Shown here piece by piece: positions 4,865-11,656 of a stretch of 34,062 bases of DNA. Both the position numbers and the translations under genes were made by a program. Within the stretch, counting starts at the first letter, position 1. The number at the start of each line of letters is the position of its first letter. The stretch lies in IMG/VR virus record IMGVR_UViG_3300010401_000062, positions 1 through 34,062 of that record; one strand, 5' to 3'. The notes under the pieces are model-generated. The model was given only the letters and a program-made list of their open reading frames with translations, was not told the DNA's origin and made no database searches. This DNA comes from a virus.

Positions 4865-5142
4865 GCGAAACGAAGATGACGGTGAAAAGTGCGGAGCAAA
4901 TAATTGGCACTAATTACCCATCAAGCTACTGGGACGGGAAATCCCCACAAGTTGTTTATGCCACACAGTGTAATGCCAAAGGATTCTTGGACGCAGTTTC
5001 ACGGTTCAGGCCAATTGTCAAGGCGCTACAATTATATCTCGATGAAGATGACGGGATGTACGCAACCGCACACGCCAAAAAAGCATTAGAGCTTTGGCAA
5101 GAAATCCAAGGCACCCCTGGCGGGAAGGGGAAAGTGGAATGA
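4861..5142 (+). CDS. Hypothetical protein, 93 aa
   Basis: Contains KGFLDAVSRFRPIVKALQLY and AKKALELWQEIQ, a helical pattern typical of small phage proteins. No enzymatic motif. ATG 4861 overlaps the previous stop; the stop overlaps ATG 5139. Function unknown. Confidence 0.6.
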   Translation: MSETKMTVKSAEQIIGTNYPSSYWDGKSPQVVYATQCNAKGFLDAVSRFRPIVKALQLYLDEDDGMYATAHAKKALELWQEIQGTPGGKGKVE

Positions 5143-5318
5143 AATACAAATATGATCTCATACAAGACGGGATTGTAGTGGCTTCTGTTATCGCTCCAAC
5201 ACGGAAAGAGGCCGAGAAAGAAATTAAGCACTATATTTTTATGTATGGTCAAGATGGCCCCATTGAAATCAAACCACCTTTAAGAATGACTCACCGTACC
5301 CCTGGGAGGGATGAATGA
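5139..5318 (+). CDS. Hypothetical protein, 59 aa
   Basis: ATG 5139 overlaps the previous TGA (ATGA) and has AGTGGA upstream, preferred over an in-frame upstream start at 5094 that would lie inside the previous gene. The product has a beta-rich start (MKYKYDLIQDGIVVASVIAP), then a helix (TRKEAEKEIKHY), as in small phage proteins where a residue repeat links two strands and a helix. Unknown function. Confidence 0.55.
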   Translation: MKYKYDLIQDGIVVASVIAPTRKEAEKEIKHYIFMYGQDGPIEIKPPLRMTHRTPGRDE

Positions 5319-5668
5319 AGTGTCCTGTGCATGCTGATGAGGATTTAGTTTGTGCAGTAGCCGCCGATTTGGAATCAAGCCTTTTATCTAAACAGATTTC
5401 TCAGCGTGACGAGAGAATCAAGGAACTCGAAGCCGAAGTTGAACGCTTTAAAGCCGAATTGATTGGCGATAAAACGCACATTCCCTGTGGCATTTTCGAG
5501 GAAAATCAAAGAAAAAAACTGGAAAGATTTGAAGCCCAGAACTCGGTTATGAAAGAGGCGCTGGAAGCCATCATTAAGCACCAGGAATTTATTGGTGGAA
5601 ATATGAAACATTATTCACTCGTAATACATATAGCCAAAGACGCTCTATCGAAAGTAAGTAAACCGTGA
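5315..5668 (+). CDS. Coiled-coil hypothetical protein, 117 aa
   Basis: The first 13 residues contain Cys, His and Cys (MKCPVHADEDLVC). A long coiled coil (QRDERIKELEAEVERFKAEL, about 30-49) follows, and a helical C-terminus (MKEALEAIIKHQEF). It looks like phage accessory proteins with the Ead/Ea22-like pattern of coiled coil plus LEAI helix, but the family is unknown. ATGA overlaps at 5315; GTGA at 5665. Confidence 0.6.
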   Translation: MKCPVHADEDLVCAVAADLESSLLSKQISQRDERIKELEAEVERFKAELIGDKTHIPCGIFEENQRKKLERFEAQNSVMKEALEAIIKHQEFIGGNMKHYSLVIHIAKDALSKVSKP

Positions 5669-5790
5669 ACCGCGCCCTGATCTTCGTCATCTTCATTCTT
5701 TCAATCTTTGCAATCGCATGGTATTTCTCAGGTGAAGAAATGCACCACGCTGACCCTGTCGCATGGAGATATTTGCCGGTGGTGAAATGA
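5665..5790 (+). CDS. 41-residue single-span membrane protein, GTG start
   Basis: GTG 5665 overlaps the previous TGA. Residues 4-22 are a hydrophobic span (ALIFVIFILSIFAIAWYF), followed by a His/Asp-containing periplasmic or cytosolic tail (GEEMHHADPVAWRYLPVVK). TGA 5788-5790 is overlapped by ATG 5787. Unknown membrane miniprotein. Confidence 0.5.
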   Translation: MNRALIFVIFILSIFAIAWYFSGEEMHHADPVAWRYLPVVK

Positions 5791-5963
5791 CTAAATATGA
5801 ATTTGAAATAAAAGTCATAAAAACATCTATTAAGATTACGAGAAATCTTTGCGATCCAGGGGCCGACAAAAGAAGTAAATTTAAGCGGATGAAAAAACAA
5901 GATTGGGTATATTTTTGCATCCATCAACTTATCGAAGAAAGCAAGCATTTGGAATCAGAATGA
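5787..5963 (+). CDS. Hypothetical basic protein, 58 aa
   Basis: ATG 5787 overlaps the previous stop (ATGA), preferred to an in-frame ATG at 5763 that would overlap the membrane-protein gene. Product begins MTKYEFEIKVIKTSIKITRN and is basic throughout. No family recognised. Its stop TGA (5961-5963) is overlapped by a mini-frame at 5960. Confidence 0.5.
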   Translation: MTKYEFEIKVIKTSIKITRNLCDPGADKRSKFKRMKKQDWVYFCIHQLIEESKHLESE

Positions 5964-5986
5964 CTTGCTTCTGCGGGCGGCCATGA
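5960..5986 (+). other. Eight-codon mini-frame, paralog of the 6228 zinc-knuckle start
   Basis: ATG 5960 overlaps the previous stop and the stop TGA (5984-5986) overlaps the next ATG (5983): M-T-C-F-C-G-R-P. It matches the start of the 6228 gene (V-N-C-F-C-G-R-P); 17 of 24 bases agree and five of the seven differences are synonymous third positions. It is either a truncated duplicate or a coupling peptide that delivers ribosomes to 5983. Confidence 0.35.
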
Positions 5987-6231
5987 GCTATTTAATCCTT
6001 CTGCTTCTGATGATTCAGACTCTTTCTCCCGCACCAATAAACTTTAAGAGAGAGCGCGTGAGAGTGGATGGCATGACTTACGACGTAATTTGGGACGGAA
6101 AGTCTCTTTCGATGAAACAAGAAAAGCCGGAAGAATTTGAGCTTGGGATAATCGGATGTCTTATTTTTATCTCGATTTCCATATGTTTCTACGGAGGAAT
6201 AGGATGGTTGATTTACAGGTTTTTGTTGTGA
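5983..6231 (+). CDS. Two-span membrane protein, 82 aa
   Basis: ATG 5983 lies in the ATGA of the mini-frame and has no good SD of its own, so coupling is likely. A first hydrophobic segment (YLILLLLMIQTLSPAP) may be a signal or anchor; a basic loop (KRERVRVDGMTYDVIWDG) follows, then a second span (LGIIGCLIFISISICFYGGI). Unknown function. GTGA overlap with the next gene. Confidence 0.55.
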   Translation: MSYLILLLLMIQTLSPAPINFKRERVRVDGMTYDVIWDGKSLSMKQEKPEEFELGIIGCLIFISISICFYGGIGWLIYRFLL

Positions 6232-6335
6232 ATTGTTTTTGCGGTCGCCCCGCCACAACAACCGTAAAACTAATCAGCGGAATAACTGCTGTAGTTTGTA
6301 GCGAGTATCCGTGGTGCCATGAGGAAATTAAATGA
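6228..6335 (+). CDS. Zinc-knuckle miniprotein, 35 aa, GTG start
   Basis: GTG 6228 overlaps TGA 6229-6231; stop TGA 6333-6335 is overlapped by ATG 6332. Sequence VNCFCGRPATTT...VVCSEYPWCHEE: two Cys pairs (C-F-C, and C-x6-C-H), a minimal zinc-binding module. Its first eight codons have a near-copy at 5960-5986. Confidence 0.5.
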   Translation: MNCFCGRPATTTVKLISGITAVVCSEYPWCHEEIK

Positions 6336-6529
6336 GTTCTATTCCAAGAGCGGGATTAAGAAAAGATTTAATCCCTGAGTTTTGTCTTGAATGTTTTGAG
6401 CATAAAATGGTTGGCATTAAATGTTCAGGCTGTGGCTGGGAATTTATTCAAGAAGAACCAAAAAAGAGAAAAATAAAATCTAATCTACCCATGAAGCACG
6501 AAATAAACAGGGCATTGGGGTATAAATGA
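6332..6529 (+). CDS. Zinc-ribbon protein, 65 aa
   Basis: CLECFEH (about 18-24) and CSGCGWEF (about 31-38) are the two knuckles of a zinc ribbon, followed by a basic tail (EEPKKRKIKSNLPMKHE). Possible nucleic-acid-binding protein; target unknown. Coupled at both ends. Confidence 0.6.
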   Translation: MSSIPRAGLRKDLIPEFCLECFEHKMVGIKCSGCGWEFIQEEPKKRKIKSNLPMKHEINRALGYK

Positions 6530-6612
6530 ACTATTACAGCTCGATTGATAGATTTCTGCTAATCGTTATTGCCATCCTCCAGGTTATAAACCTGTGGTGG
6601 GGGAGGCGTTGA
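6526..6612 (+). CDS. 28-residue membrane miniprotein
   Basis: ATG 6526 overlaps the previous stop. MNYYSSIDRFLLIVIAILQV is followed by INLWWGRR; one transmembrane span. Its end carries the GGGGGAGG SD of the glycosyltransferase gene and its stop overlaps that gene's TTG, so it may serve mainly as a translational coupler. Confidence 0.45.
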   Translation: MNYYSSIDRFLLIVIAILQVINLWWGRR

Positions 6613-7742
6613 AGAAATACCTCTCATTATTTTCCTTGGCTTTAATCGTCCGCTTAACTTTCCTTTGGTATTGGACGACCAATAATTTAGAAAAGATTTT
6701 CAGTTACGACCCTTACGTTGACTTGGCTCAGTATATCTTGGGCTGGAGTCATCACGCCTCGGAACTTGTTCTTTACTGCGTCTCGCCAGGTTATGCGGTC
6801 TTTTGCGCCACAGTCTTTTACTTAAGGGGCTTCCCAGATTACATGGCACTTAGGATCTGCAATATCCTCTTTTCGTCCGCGACAGTAGTTTTAACCATGA
6901 TACTCGCCAAGAAGTTTTCGGGAGAAAGGGCTTCGTGGTTTACGGGTTTCTTAATGGCAGTTTCACCAGCCCTCATTTTCTTCTCACCCCACCTTCAAAG
7001 CGAATCTTTTTATCTATTCTTCCAAATGGGATTCTTTCTCCTTCTTCTGACCCAAGATATGACCGGGGCGACGGCTTACCTCTTGGGATGTTTTGGGGGA
7101 GTGATTACACTTATTCGGTCTATCTTCATCGCTTACTTGCCCATTCTTCTTTTGTGTCTTTGGTTTCAAAGGAAAAAACCGAGACATTTATTTCTCATCG
7201 CTTTCATGTGGTTGGGGATGGTGACGTTTAAAGGTTGGGCGATACATGATATGACTGGGAAATTTATTCCTCTAACTGCCCAGGGCGGGCAGGACTTGTA
7301 CCTGGGGATTGCAAGGCACGAAAAAGACCGAGCGAATAGAATGATTGAAGTGGCCCAGATAACAAAGAACTTTGACTACGACCACTGGATCGAGCGAAAC
7401 GAATTCTTGAAAAAGATTTCAGTCTCTTACATCAAAGAGCATCCCTTTGAATACTTTGGGACCATTGTCACCAAGGCTTTCAGATATTGGAGGCCGTGGC
7501 CTTATGCCCCTTACCCAATTCTTTTAAGGGTGATACTCGGGTTTTATTACTGCGTTCTGTTTTGTCTGGCCCTCCTCGGATTCTTAAAAGTTGTGGACGA
7601 AGAATCTTTCCCAATCATTGGATTTTTTCTGACGCTCACAATCATTCACGCCATATTTGATACGACATTAAGATACAGACTCCCCTTGGAACCATTCTTA
7701 ATTATGTACGCGGGGATATCTTTGGGGGAAGACATTGTTTAA
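6609..7742 (+). CDS. GT-C-type membrane glycosyltransferase (PMT/GT39-like)
   Basis: 377 residues from TTG 6609 (GGGGGAGG SD, TTGA overlap). About nine or ten hydrophobic segments. After the first span comes SYDPYVDLA (about 32-40), which holds acidic residues where GT-C enzymes have their catalytic Asp; later SPALIFFSPHLQSESFYLFF matches the PMT_2 helix pattern in which a Glu follows S/T-P residues. Such enzymes transfer a sugar from a polyprenyl-phosphate donor on the periplasmic side. It is shorter than most family members (usually 450-550). In a phage it could modify host surface glycans, as in serotype conversion; sugar and acceptor are unknown. Confidence 0.65.
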   Translation: MKKYLSLFSLALIVRLTFLWYWTTNNLEKIFSYDPYVDLAQYILGWSHHASELVLYCVSPGYAVFCATVFYLRGFPDYMALRICNILFSSATVVLTMILAKKFSGERASWFTGFLMAVSPALIFFSPHLQSESFYLFFQMGFFLLLLTQDMTGATAYLLGCFGGVITLIRSIFIAYLPILLLCLWFQRKKPRHLFLIAFMWLGMVTFKGWAIHDMTGKFIPLTAQGGQDLYLGIARHEKDRANRMIEVAQITKNFDYDHWIERNEFLKKISVSYIKEHPFEYFGTIVTKAFRYWRPWPYAPYPILLRVILGFYYCVLFCLALLGFLKVVDEESFPIIGFFLTLTIIHAIFDTTLRYRLPLEPFLIMYAGISLGEDIV

Positions 7743-7923
7743 GTGTTTTTTCGGCAAACATCCAAAATTAAGAACTGAGTATTTTGAATGGTCCTACGAC
7801 CAGAAGAAAAACAAACCCATTGAAATTTACAAGTGTATGATTAGACTGTGTTCTAAGTGTGGAAGAATTATTGATCAAGCGCACTTGAAATTGGAAAATA
7901 AAAAAGTTAGAAAGGCTGCATGA
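7735..7923 (+). CDS. Zinc-knuckle hypothetical protein, 62 aa, TTG start
   Basis: TTG 7735 lies within the end of the glycosyltransferase gene with GGGGGAAG upstream. MFKCFFGKHP and LCSKCGRII form a C...C-x-x-C arrangement, and TEYFEWSYDQKKNKPIEIYK looks like two strands between them. This is a common small phage protein pattern (MFKCxFGxH...C..CG). Function unknown. The next ATG overlaps its stop. Confidence 0.6.
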   Translation: MFKCFFGKHPKLRTEYFEWSYDQKKNKPIEIYKCMIRLCSKCGRIIDQAHLKLENKKVRKAA

Positions 7924-8147
7924 GGTTGGGGACCATCGCAGGCGAACATTATTTCAAGGCGCTCTACCAAGTTAAACCGGGCGCGGGATGGGAATTAACA
8001 GAGAAATATTTTGTGAGCATGGAAGACGCAACCAATCATTTCAAAGAAGGGTTGGCGAAAGGACTTGAAAATATCACCTTTCACTGGCCGGCAGAAGTGG
8101 ACCCAAGCGGTTACGTATTTATTCCAGACGCGGAAGAAACAAATTGA
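7920..8147 (+). CDS. Hypothetical protein, 75 aa
   Basis: Starts at ATG 7920 in the previous stop. Contains beta-like GEHYFKALYQVKP and a helix (MEDATNHFKEGLAKGLENI). No motif or family. The stop is overlapped by TTG 8144. Confidence 0.55.
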   Translation: MRLGTIAGEHYFKALYQVKPGAGWELTEKYFVSMEDATNHFKEGLAKGLENITFHWPAEVDPSGYVFIPDAEETN

Positions 8148-8449
8148 ACCCAAGCGTCATCATCCCCTCCGAAGAAAGAAAGCAAGACTGGGTTGAAAGA
8201 AACATTCAAAAGATGGTGACAATGCTCATGAAGGACGCCCGAGTCCAAAGACCGCTGCCCCTGGGAATTACCATGAGTTCAATCGCACTCACCAAGTTTG
8301 TCGCCTACCTCAAAAGCAAATCCCTATTCCACCCCGAAATAGATGGACGTTTCAAGTTCTTGGGGATACCAGTACACGAGAATAAGCATTTACCATCAGG
8401 CACTTTCGTGCTTGAGAAGTTCAAACCGTTAAGGATGATGGAAGGTTAA
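8144..8449 (+). CDS. Hypothetical protein, 101 aa, TTG start
   Basis: TTG 8144 overlaps the preceding TGA; GGAAGAAAC upstream is a modest SD. The product is helical in the middle (SSIALTKFVAYLKSKSLF), basic, with FKFLGIPVHENKHLPSGTF near the C-terminus. A region '...GRFKFLGIPVHEN...' is reminiscent of phage proteins next to terminase genes, but no family is assigned. Confidence 0.55.
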   Translation: MNPSVIIPSEERKQDWVERNIQKMVTMLMKDARVQRPLPLGITMSSIALTKFVAYLKSKSLFHPEIDGRFKFLGIPVHENKHLPSGTFVLEKFKPLRMMEG

Positions 8450-8453
8450 GGCG

Positions 8454-8477
8454 ATGTCTGTATTAACACCCAAATAA
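8454..8477 (+). other. Possible seven-codon leader frame before the small terminase
   Basis: ATG 8454, preceded by AAGG, reads M-S-V-L-T-P-K and stops at TAA 8475-8477, directly followed by ATG 8478. The 8478 gene has no SD of its own, so ribosomes terminating here could restart there. Confidence 0.3.
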
Positions 8478-8822
8478 ATGCCTGGTAAAGGGAAACCATT
8501 TACTTCGGATGATTCCAGGATAAATCGGAGTGGTCGCCCGGTTGGGGCAACCGACCACAGATGGCATGACATTAGATGGTGGTATCAATTAGTGGTTGAT
8601 AACTACGAACAAATGCCAGCGCGTCAAAAAGTTGAATTGGGATTAAGGGGAATGGCGATGTTAATTTCAAAAATGCCTTCTTTACCTGCAACACCCCAGG
8701 AATCACTGAATAGGATTTTGGATGTAAACGGAGAACTGGCGAAAGCGGAGGCGAATGATAACCCTAAGCCCGGAAGTGACTCAGTACGCATGGGAACAGG
8801 CGAGACTCAAATACAAGCTTGA
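8478..8822 (+). CDS. Probable small terminase subunit
   Basis: 114 residues directly upstream of the large terminase and overlapping it by 68 bases. The N-terminus (MPGKGKPFTSD...GRPVGATD) carries the GRPxG-type basic patch common in phage packaging and DNA-binding proteins; a helical middle (WWYQLVVDNYEQM...KVELGLRGMAMLI) follows, then an acidic C-terminus. Small terminases recognise packaging sites and form rings; they are poorly conserved, so this call rests on position, size and the basic N-terminus. Confidence 0.5.
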   Translation: MPGKGKPFTSDDSRINRSGRPVGATDHRWHDIRWWYQLVVDNYEQMPARQKVELGLRGMAMLISKMPSLPATPQESLNRILDVNGELAKAEANDNPKPGSDSVRMGTGETQIQA

Positions 8823-10236
8823 GCCGAAGCAAAAAGAAGCCTATGACCATATCAAGCGGAGTCCAGCGGAAGAAATATTCTTCCTGCTCTGCCACAGAGG
8901 ATTTGGCAAAACCTTTCTTGGATCGATACTTGGAATTGAAACAGCGAGAAAAGAAGTGGAAGGAAGTATCCTCATCGTTTCAGGAACTCTTAAGAAACTC
9001 CGAACAATTGTTAAGCCTACTTTTGAACAAATACTTCGAGACTGTCCCGAAGCCTATAAGCCAAAGTTCCATGCTCAAGATTCTACGTATGAATTTCCCA
9101 ACGGCATCAGGGTCCACCTTTGCGCAGCTGAAAAGGGTCACATCGAAGATTTACGGGGTATCCACAAAGTAATATTGGTTCTGATTGACGAAGCCGCTTT
9201 CTTTGGGGACGAGGACGATAGCTATCCCCTGGACTACGTGATTGAGCACATCTTAAACCCCATGTTCATCCGCACCGCTTCGACCCCAAGAATTATCATG
9301 ATGACCACTCCTCCCGACGTACCAAACCACCCTTGCAAGAAGTACTACGAGAAAGCCCAGGAAGCCGGATGTGTGGCGACCTTTGACATCCTGAACTCAG
9401 ACATCCCGGAACATAAGATAGAAGAACAGAGGAGACGTTGCACCGACCCTTTGGCATGGCAGAGAGAGTATTTGTGTAAGTGGGTAGTGGACACAAACCG
9501 TCTCATTGTTCCTGAATGGGACTCCTCAAAATATGTTCAGGAGGTGGCTCATGACAGGTACTTCGATTTTTTCCACAAATATGAGTTTTTGGATACGGGC
9601 GTTCGGGATTTCACTATCAACATTTTTGCTTATTATGATTTTAGGAACGCTCGCATGGTGGTTGAAGACGAGATACTCCTCAAAGGGGACCAGGTCAGGA
9701 CCGACATTCTCGCGGATCGAACGAAGGAAAAGGAAAAGAGTCTTGGCTATACCAAGATGTACCGGAGGATCGGCGACAACAATAACCTGATCATCTTGAA
9801 TGACCTATCCGGTCCCAAACACAATCTCACGTTTATGGCGACGTCCAAAGGGGTGTTGAACTCGAACGTAGCAGATGAAGATTTTGGAATGGTAAACGAA
9901 TTAAGGCTTTGGGTTAATGCGGGAAGGGTGTATATTCATCCGCGTTGCAAATATGTTATCGGTTGTTTTGAAAATGGGATCTGGGACAAGAGCAAGAAAC
10001 AGTTTGCGAGATCGGCTACTTATGGTCATTTTGATGGACTTGCCGCCATGTGTTATGGAGTCAGGCACGTTGACCAGCAAACAAACCCGATTCCTGCGAC
10101 TTTTGGGATCAGTGAGCAGACCCACAGTATCCCGCCGGGCAAAGAGGAATCGAAGAACTACAAAGAGTTGAGAAAAGCTTTGCACATTCAGAAGATCAAA
10201 CGATCTACTGAAGATTGGCGAACGAGGGCAGCGTGA
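8755..10236 (+). CDS. terL: Terminase large subunit (DNA packaging motor)
   Basis: 493 residues, full length. Walker A-like CHRGFGKT (about 46-53), Walker B VLIDEAAF (about 142-149) and a coupling-motif-like MMTTPP in the ATPase half. The nuclease half shows YYDFRNARMVVEDEILL (first strand and a later acidic strand) and HFDGLAAMCY near the C-terminus, as in phage RNase H-like terminase nucleases. It translocates DNA into the prohead through the portal using ATP and cuts the concatemer. SD GGAGG precedes ATG 8755. The start lies inside the small-terminase candidate. Confidence 0.9.
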   Translation: MITLSPEVTQYAWEQARLKYKLEPKQKEAYDHIKRSPAEEIFFLLCHRGFGKTFLGSILGIETARKEVEGSILIVSGTLKKLRTIVKPTFEQILRDCPEAYKPKFHAQDSTYEFPNGIRVHLCAAEKGHIEDLRGIHKVILVLIDEAAFFGDEDDSYPLDYVIEHILNPMFIRTASTPRIIMMTTPPDVPNHPCKKYYEKAQEAGCVATFDILNSDIPEHKIEEQRRRCTDPLAWQREYLCKWVVDTNRLIVPEWDSSKYVQEVAHDRYFDFFHKYEFLDTGVRDFTINIFAYYDFRNARMVVEDEILLKGDQVRTDILADRTKEKEKSLGYTKMYRRIGDNNNLIILNDLSGPKHNLTFMATSKGVLNSNVADEDFGMVNELRLWVNAGRVYIHPRCKYVIGCFENGIWDKSKKQFARSATYGHFDGLAAMCYGVRHVDQQTNPIPATFGISEQTHSIPPGKEESKNYKELRKALHIQKIKRSTEDWRTRAA

Positions 10237-10406
10237 AAAACTTTTGCATATTAAAGTCATGTGGATGCAAGGAATTCAGGAAAGATTTAAAAGGTTGCAA
10301 GTGTGGGCATAGCTATCAAGCGCATATCAAAGGCGAGCTCAAGATAGTTGGGATGACAGAAAAACAATACAAAGCGAAGGTTCCTGCTTACTTGAGGGTG
10401 GCTTAA
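10233..10406 (+). CDS. Cysteine-rich miniprotein, 57 aa, GTG start
   Basis: GTG 10233 overlaps the terminase stop (GTGA) with GAGGG upstream; an in-frame TTG at 10215 lies within terminase. Cysteine motifs: CILKSCGCKEF (about 5-15) and GCKCGHSYQAHIKG (about 22-35). The CxCGHSYxxHxKG pattern suggests a zinc-binding fold and is one I recall in small phage proteins. Role unknown. Confidence 0.55.
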   Translation: MKNFCILKSCGCKEFRKDLKGCKCGHSYQAHIKGELKIVGMTEKQYKAKVPAYLRVA

Positions 10407-10739
10407 GTGTGTGCACTTGTAATTCAACATCCAGCATTTGCCTCGGCTCAAGCACCATCAAAGAAGACAGAAATGCCGATTGGGGACTCAAAGTTTCTGC
10501 AGCTGGTGACTTACGATCCACAAAACTTTCAAATGACAGTCACGATGAAGAACGGGGCGCAGTATCTTTACTTCATGGTTTACCCCCAAGTGATGTCAAA
10601 CTTCATGGAAGCGAAGGACAAAAGTAGATTTTATGCGAACGAAGTTCGTGGAAAACATCAAAGCGCGAGAACGATCTCAAAGAGCATTGGAAAGAAGATT
10701 TCGACGACGCGCAAAACTCAAGGGAGGCCAAATGGTTGA
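10407..10739 (+). CDS. KTSC-domain protein
   Basis: 110 residues from GTG 10407, which directly follows the previous TAA and has GAGGGTGG upstream. An internal ATG (10473, MPIGDSKFLQLV) could be the true start. The core VTYDPQNFQMTVTMKNGAQY, YLYFMVYPQVMSNFMEA and RFYANEVRGKH fits the KTSC domain (alpha/beta, about 60 residues: V-x-Y-D...F-x-N-G-x-x-Y-x-Y...F...S-x-G-x-Y-F-x-x-x-I), found in phage and bacterial proteins of unknown function, sometimes fused to lysyl-tRNA synthetases. The basic tail (SKSIGKKISTTRKTQGR) is added here. The next gene starts before its stop. Confidence 0.6.
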   Translation: MCALVIQHPAFASAQAPSKKTEMPIGDSKFLQLVTYDPQNFQMTVTMKNGAQYLYFMVYPQVMSNFMEAKDKSRFYANEVRGKHQSARTISKSIGKKISTTRKTQGRPNG

Positions 10740-11040
10740 CTTAGGATTACCGCCGGAGCCGTTGACAGCAGAAGAACAAGGGATAGAGAATGCGAAGCAG
10801 ACGATTCTAATCATTGAACAGCTTATGTTCGCACTCAATAACTGCACGATGCCTTTACGTTTTGCAGAGGGGGCTTTGAAAGGAGCCGGATTTCTTCAGG
10901 GTCTTCACCAGGAACTGTTGGACAAAATCGGTCCAGACGAAGTTCAGAAGTTGCGCGAGAAGTACAAGACGAATGTCCCCCCTCCGCCCCCAGTTCCGAA
11001 AGCCTCCCCTCTTATCAAACCAGACGGGACGCCAGCTTGA
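10732..11040 (+). CDS. Hypothetical packaging-region protein, 102 aa
   Basis: ATG 10732 has an excellent SD (AAGGGAGG) and overlaps the previous stop; upstream in-frame ATG 10633 has none and would lie inside the KTSC gene. The helical middle (AKQTILIIEQLMFALNNC, then FAEGALKGAGFLQGLHQEL) precedes a proline-rich tail (NVPPPPPVPK). It sits between terminase and portal, where small virion or chaperone proteins are common. No family recognised. Confidence 0.6.
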   Translation: MVDLGLPPEPLTAEEQGIENAKQTILIIEQLMFALNNCTMPLRFAEGALKGAGFLQGLHQELLDKIGPDEVQKLREKYKTNVPPPPPVPKASPLIKPDGTPA

Positions 11041-11375
11041 GTAGGCCGGTTGGAGCAAAGAATAAGCCGAAGGATTTTTCACAACAGGCGCGCGAAAGAG
11101 ATAAGACACTTTATCCTTCTGTTCTAACTCCAGTGGTTATTCAAGATAAACTCGCAACACCAGTCCCACCAGTTTTAGAAAGACGGGCTGAACCGATCAG
11201 ATACGACGCTCTTTTTGGAATCCGGGTACTTAGGAACGGTCCTTTTAAGGGTCTTTGGGAATTGGTTCAGTTGGACAACGAGGGCAAGAGGAATGTTTTG
11301 ACTGATGCGAACTCCCGCGGGATGGTGGTCAATCTTGTCAACCGGCAGATCATGAAAATTGTGGTAGTAATGTAA
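11037..11375 (+). CDS. Hypothetical protein, 112 aa, TTG start
   Basis: TTG 11037 overlaps the previous TGA (TTGA). Starts MSRPVGAKNKPKDFSQQARE, a GxKNKP-type basic N-terminus, and ends in a beta-rich domain (FGIRVLRNGPFKGLWELVQL). The last part resembles small phage beta-strand modules, but no match is claimed. Its stop overlaps ATG 11375 (TAATG). Confidence 0.55.
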   Translation: MSRPVGAKNKPKDFSQQARERDKTLYPSVLTPVVIQDKLATPVPPVLERRAEPIRYDALFGIRVLRNGPFKGLWELVQLDNEGKRNVLTDANSRGMVVNLVNRQIMKIVVVM

Positions 11376-11656
11376 TGCCACTTTATAACGACGTCGGACA
11401 TCCGATGCCGTTAAGGGAATTGACTCCCATTGAGCAAAGAAGGATTTCACAGCTTTCAATGTTGTGGTATCCGGAAGACAAAGAAACCATCTTTCATCTT
11501 TCGCCAAAAGACTTTAAAGACTGGATTTATTTGCAAAATCCAAGGCAAGCCTTGCTTTTAACATCAACTCATGGTATAAACGTGCAGATTCAGAAACAGT
11601 TGAATCCGAGCCTCACGAAATTGGTCAGAGATTTTCTGTGGAGGATTTTTAATTAA
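11375..11656 (+). CDS. Hypothetical protein, 93 aa
   Basis: Coupled to the previous gene by TAATG. MPLYNDVGHPMPLRELTPIE is followed by a helical region and FHLSPKDFKDWIYLQNPRQA. No family recognised. The stop TAA (11654-11656) overlaps the proposed ATT start of the next gene. Confidence 0.55.
   Translation: MPLYNDVGHPMPLRELTPIEQRRISQLSMLWYPEDKETIFHLSPKDFKDWIYLQNPRQALLLTSTHGINVQIQKQLNPSLTKLVRDFLWRIFN

Noticed and set aside
10409-10627. 72-codon open frame in another phase
   Set aside because: The overlapping frame contains a KTSC-type domain; this one is Ser-rich without motifs.
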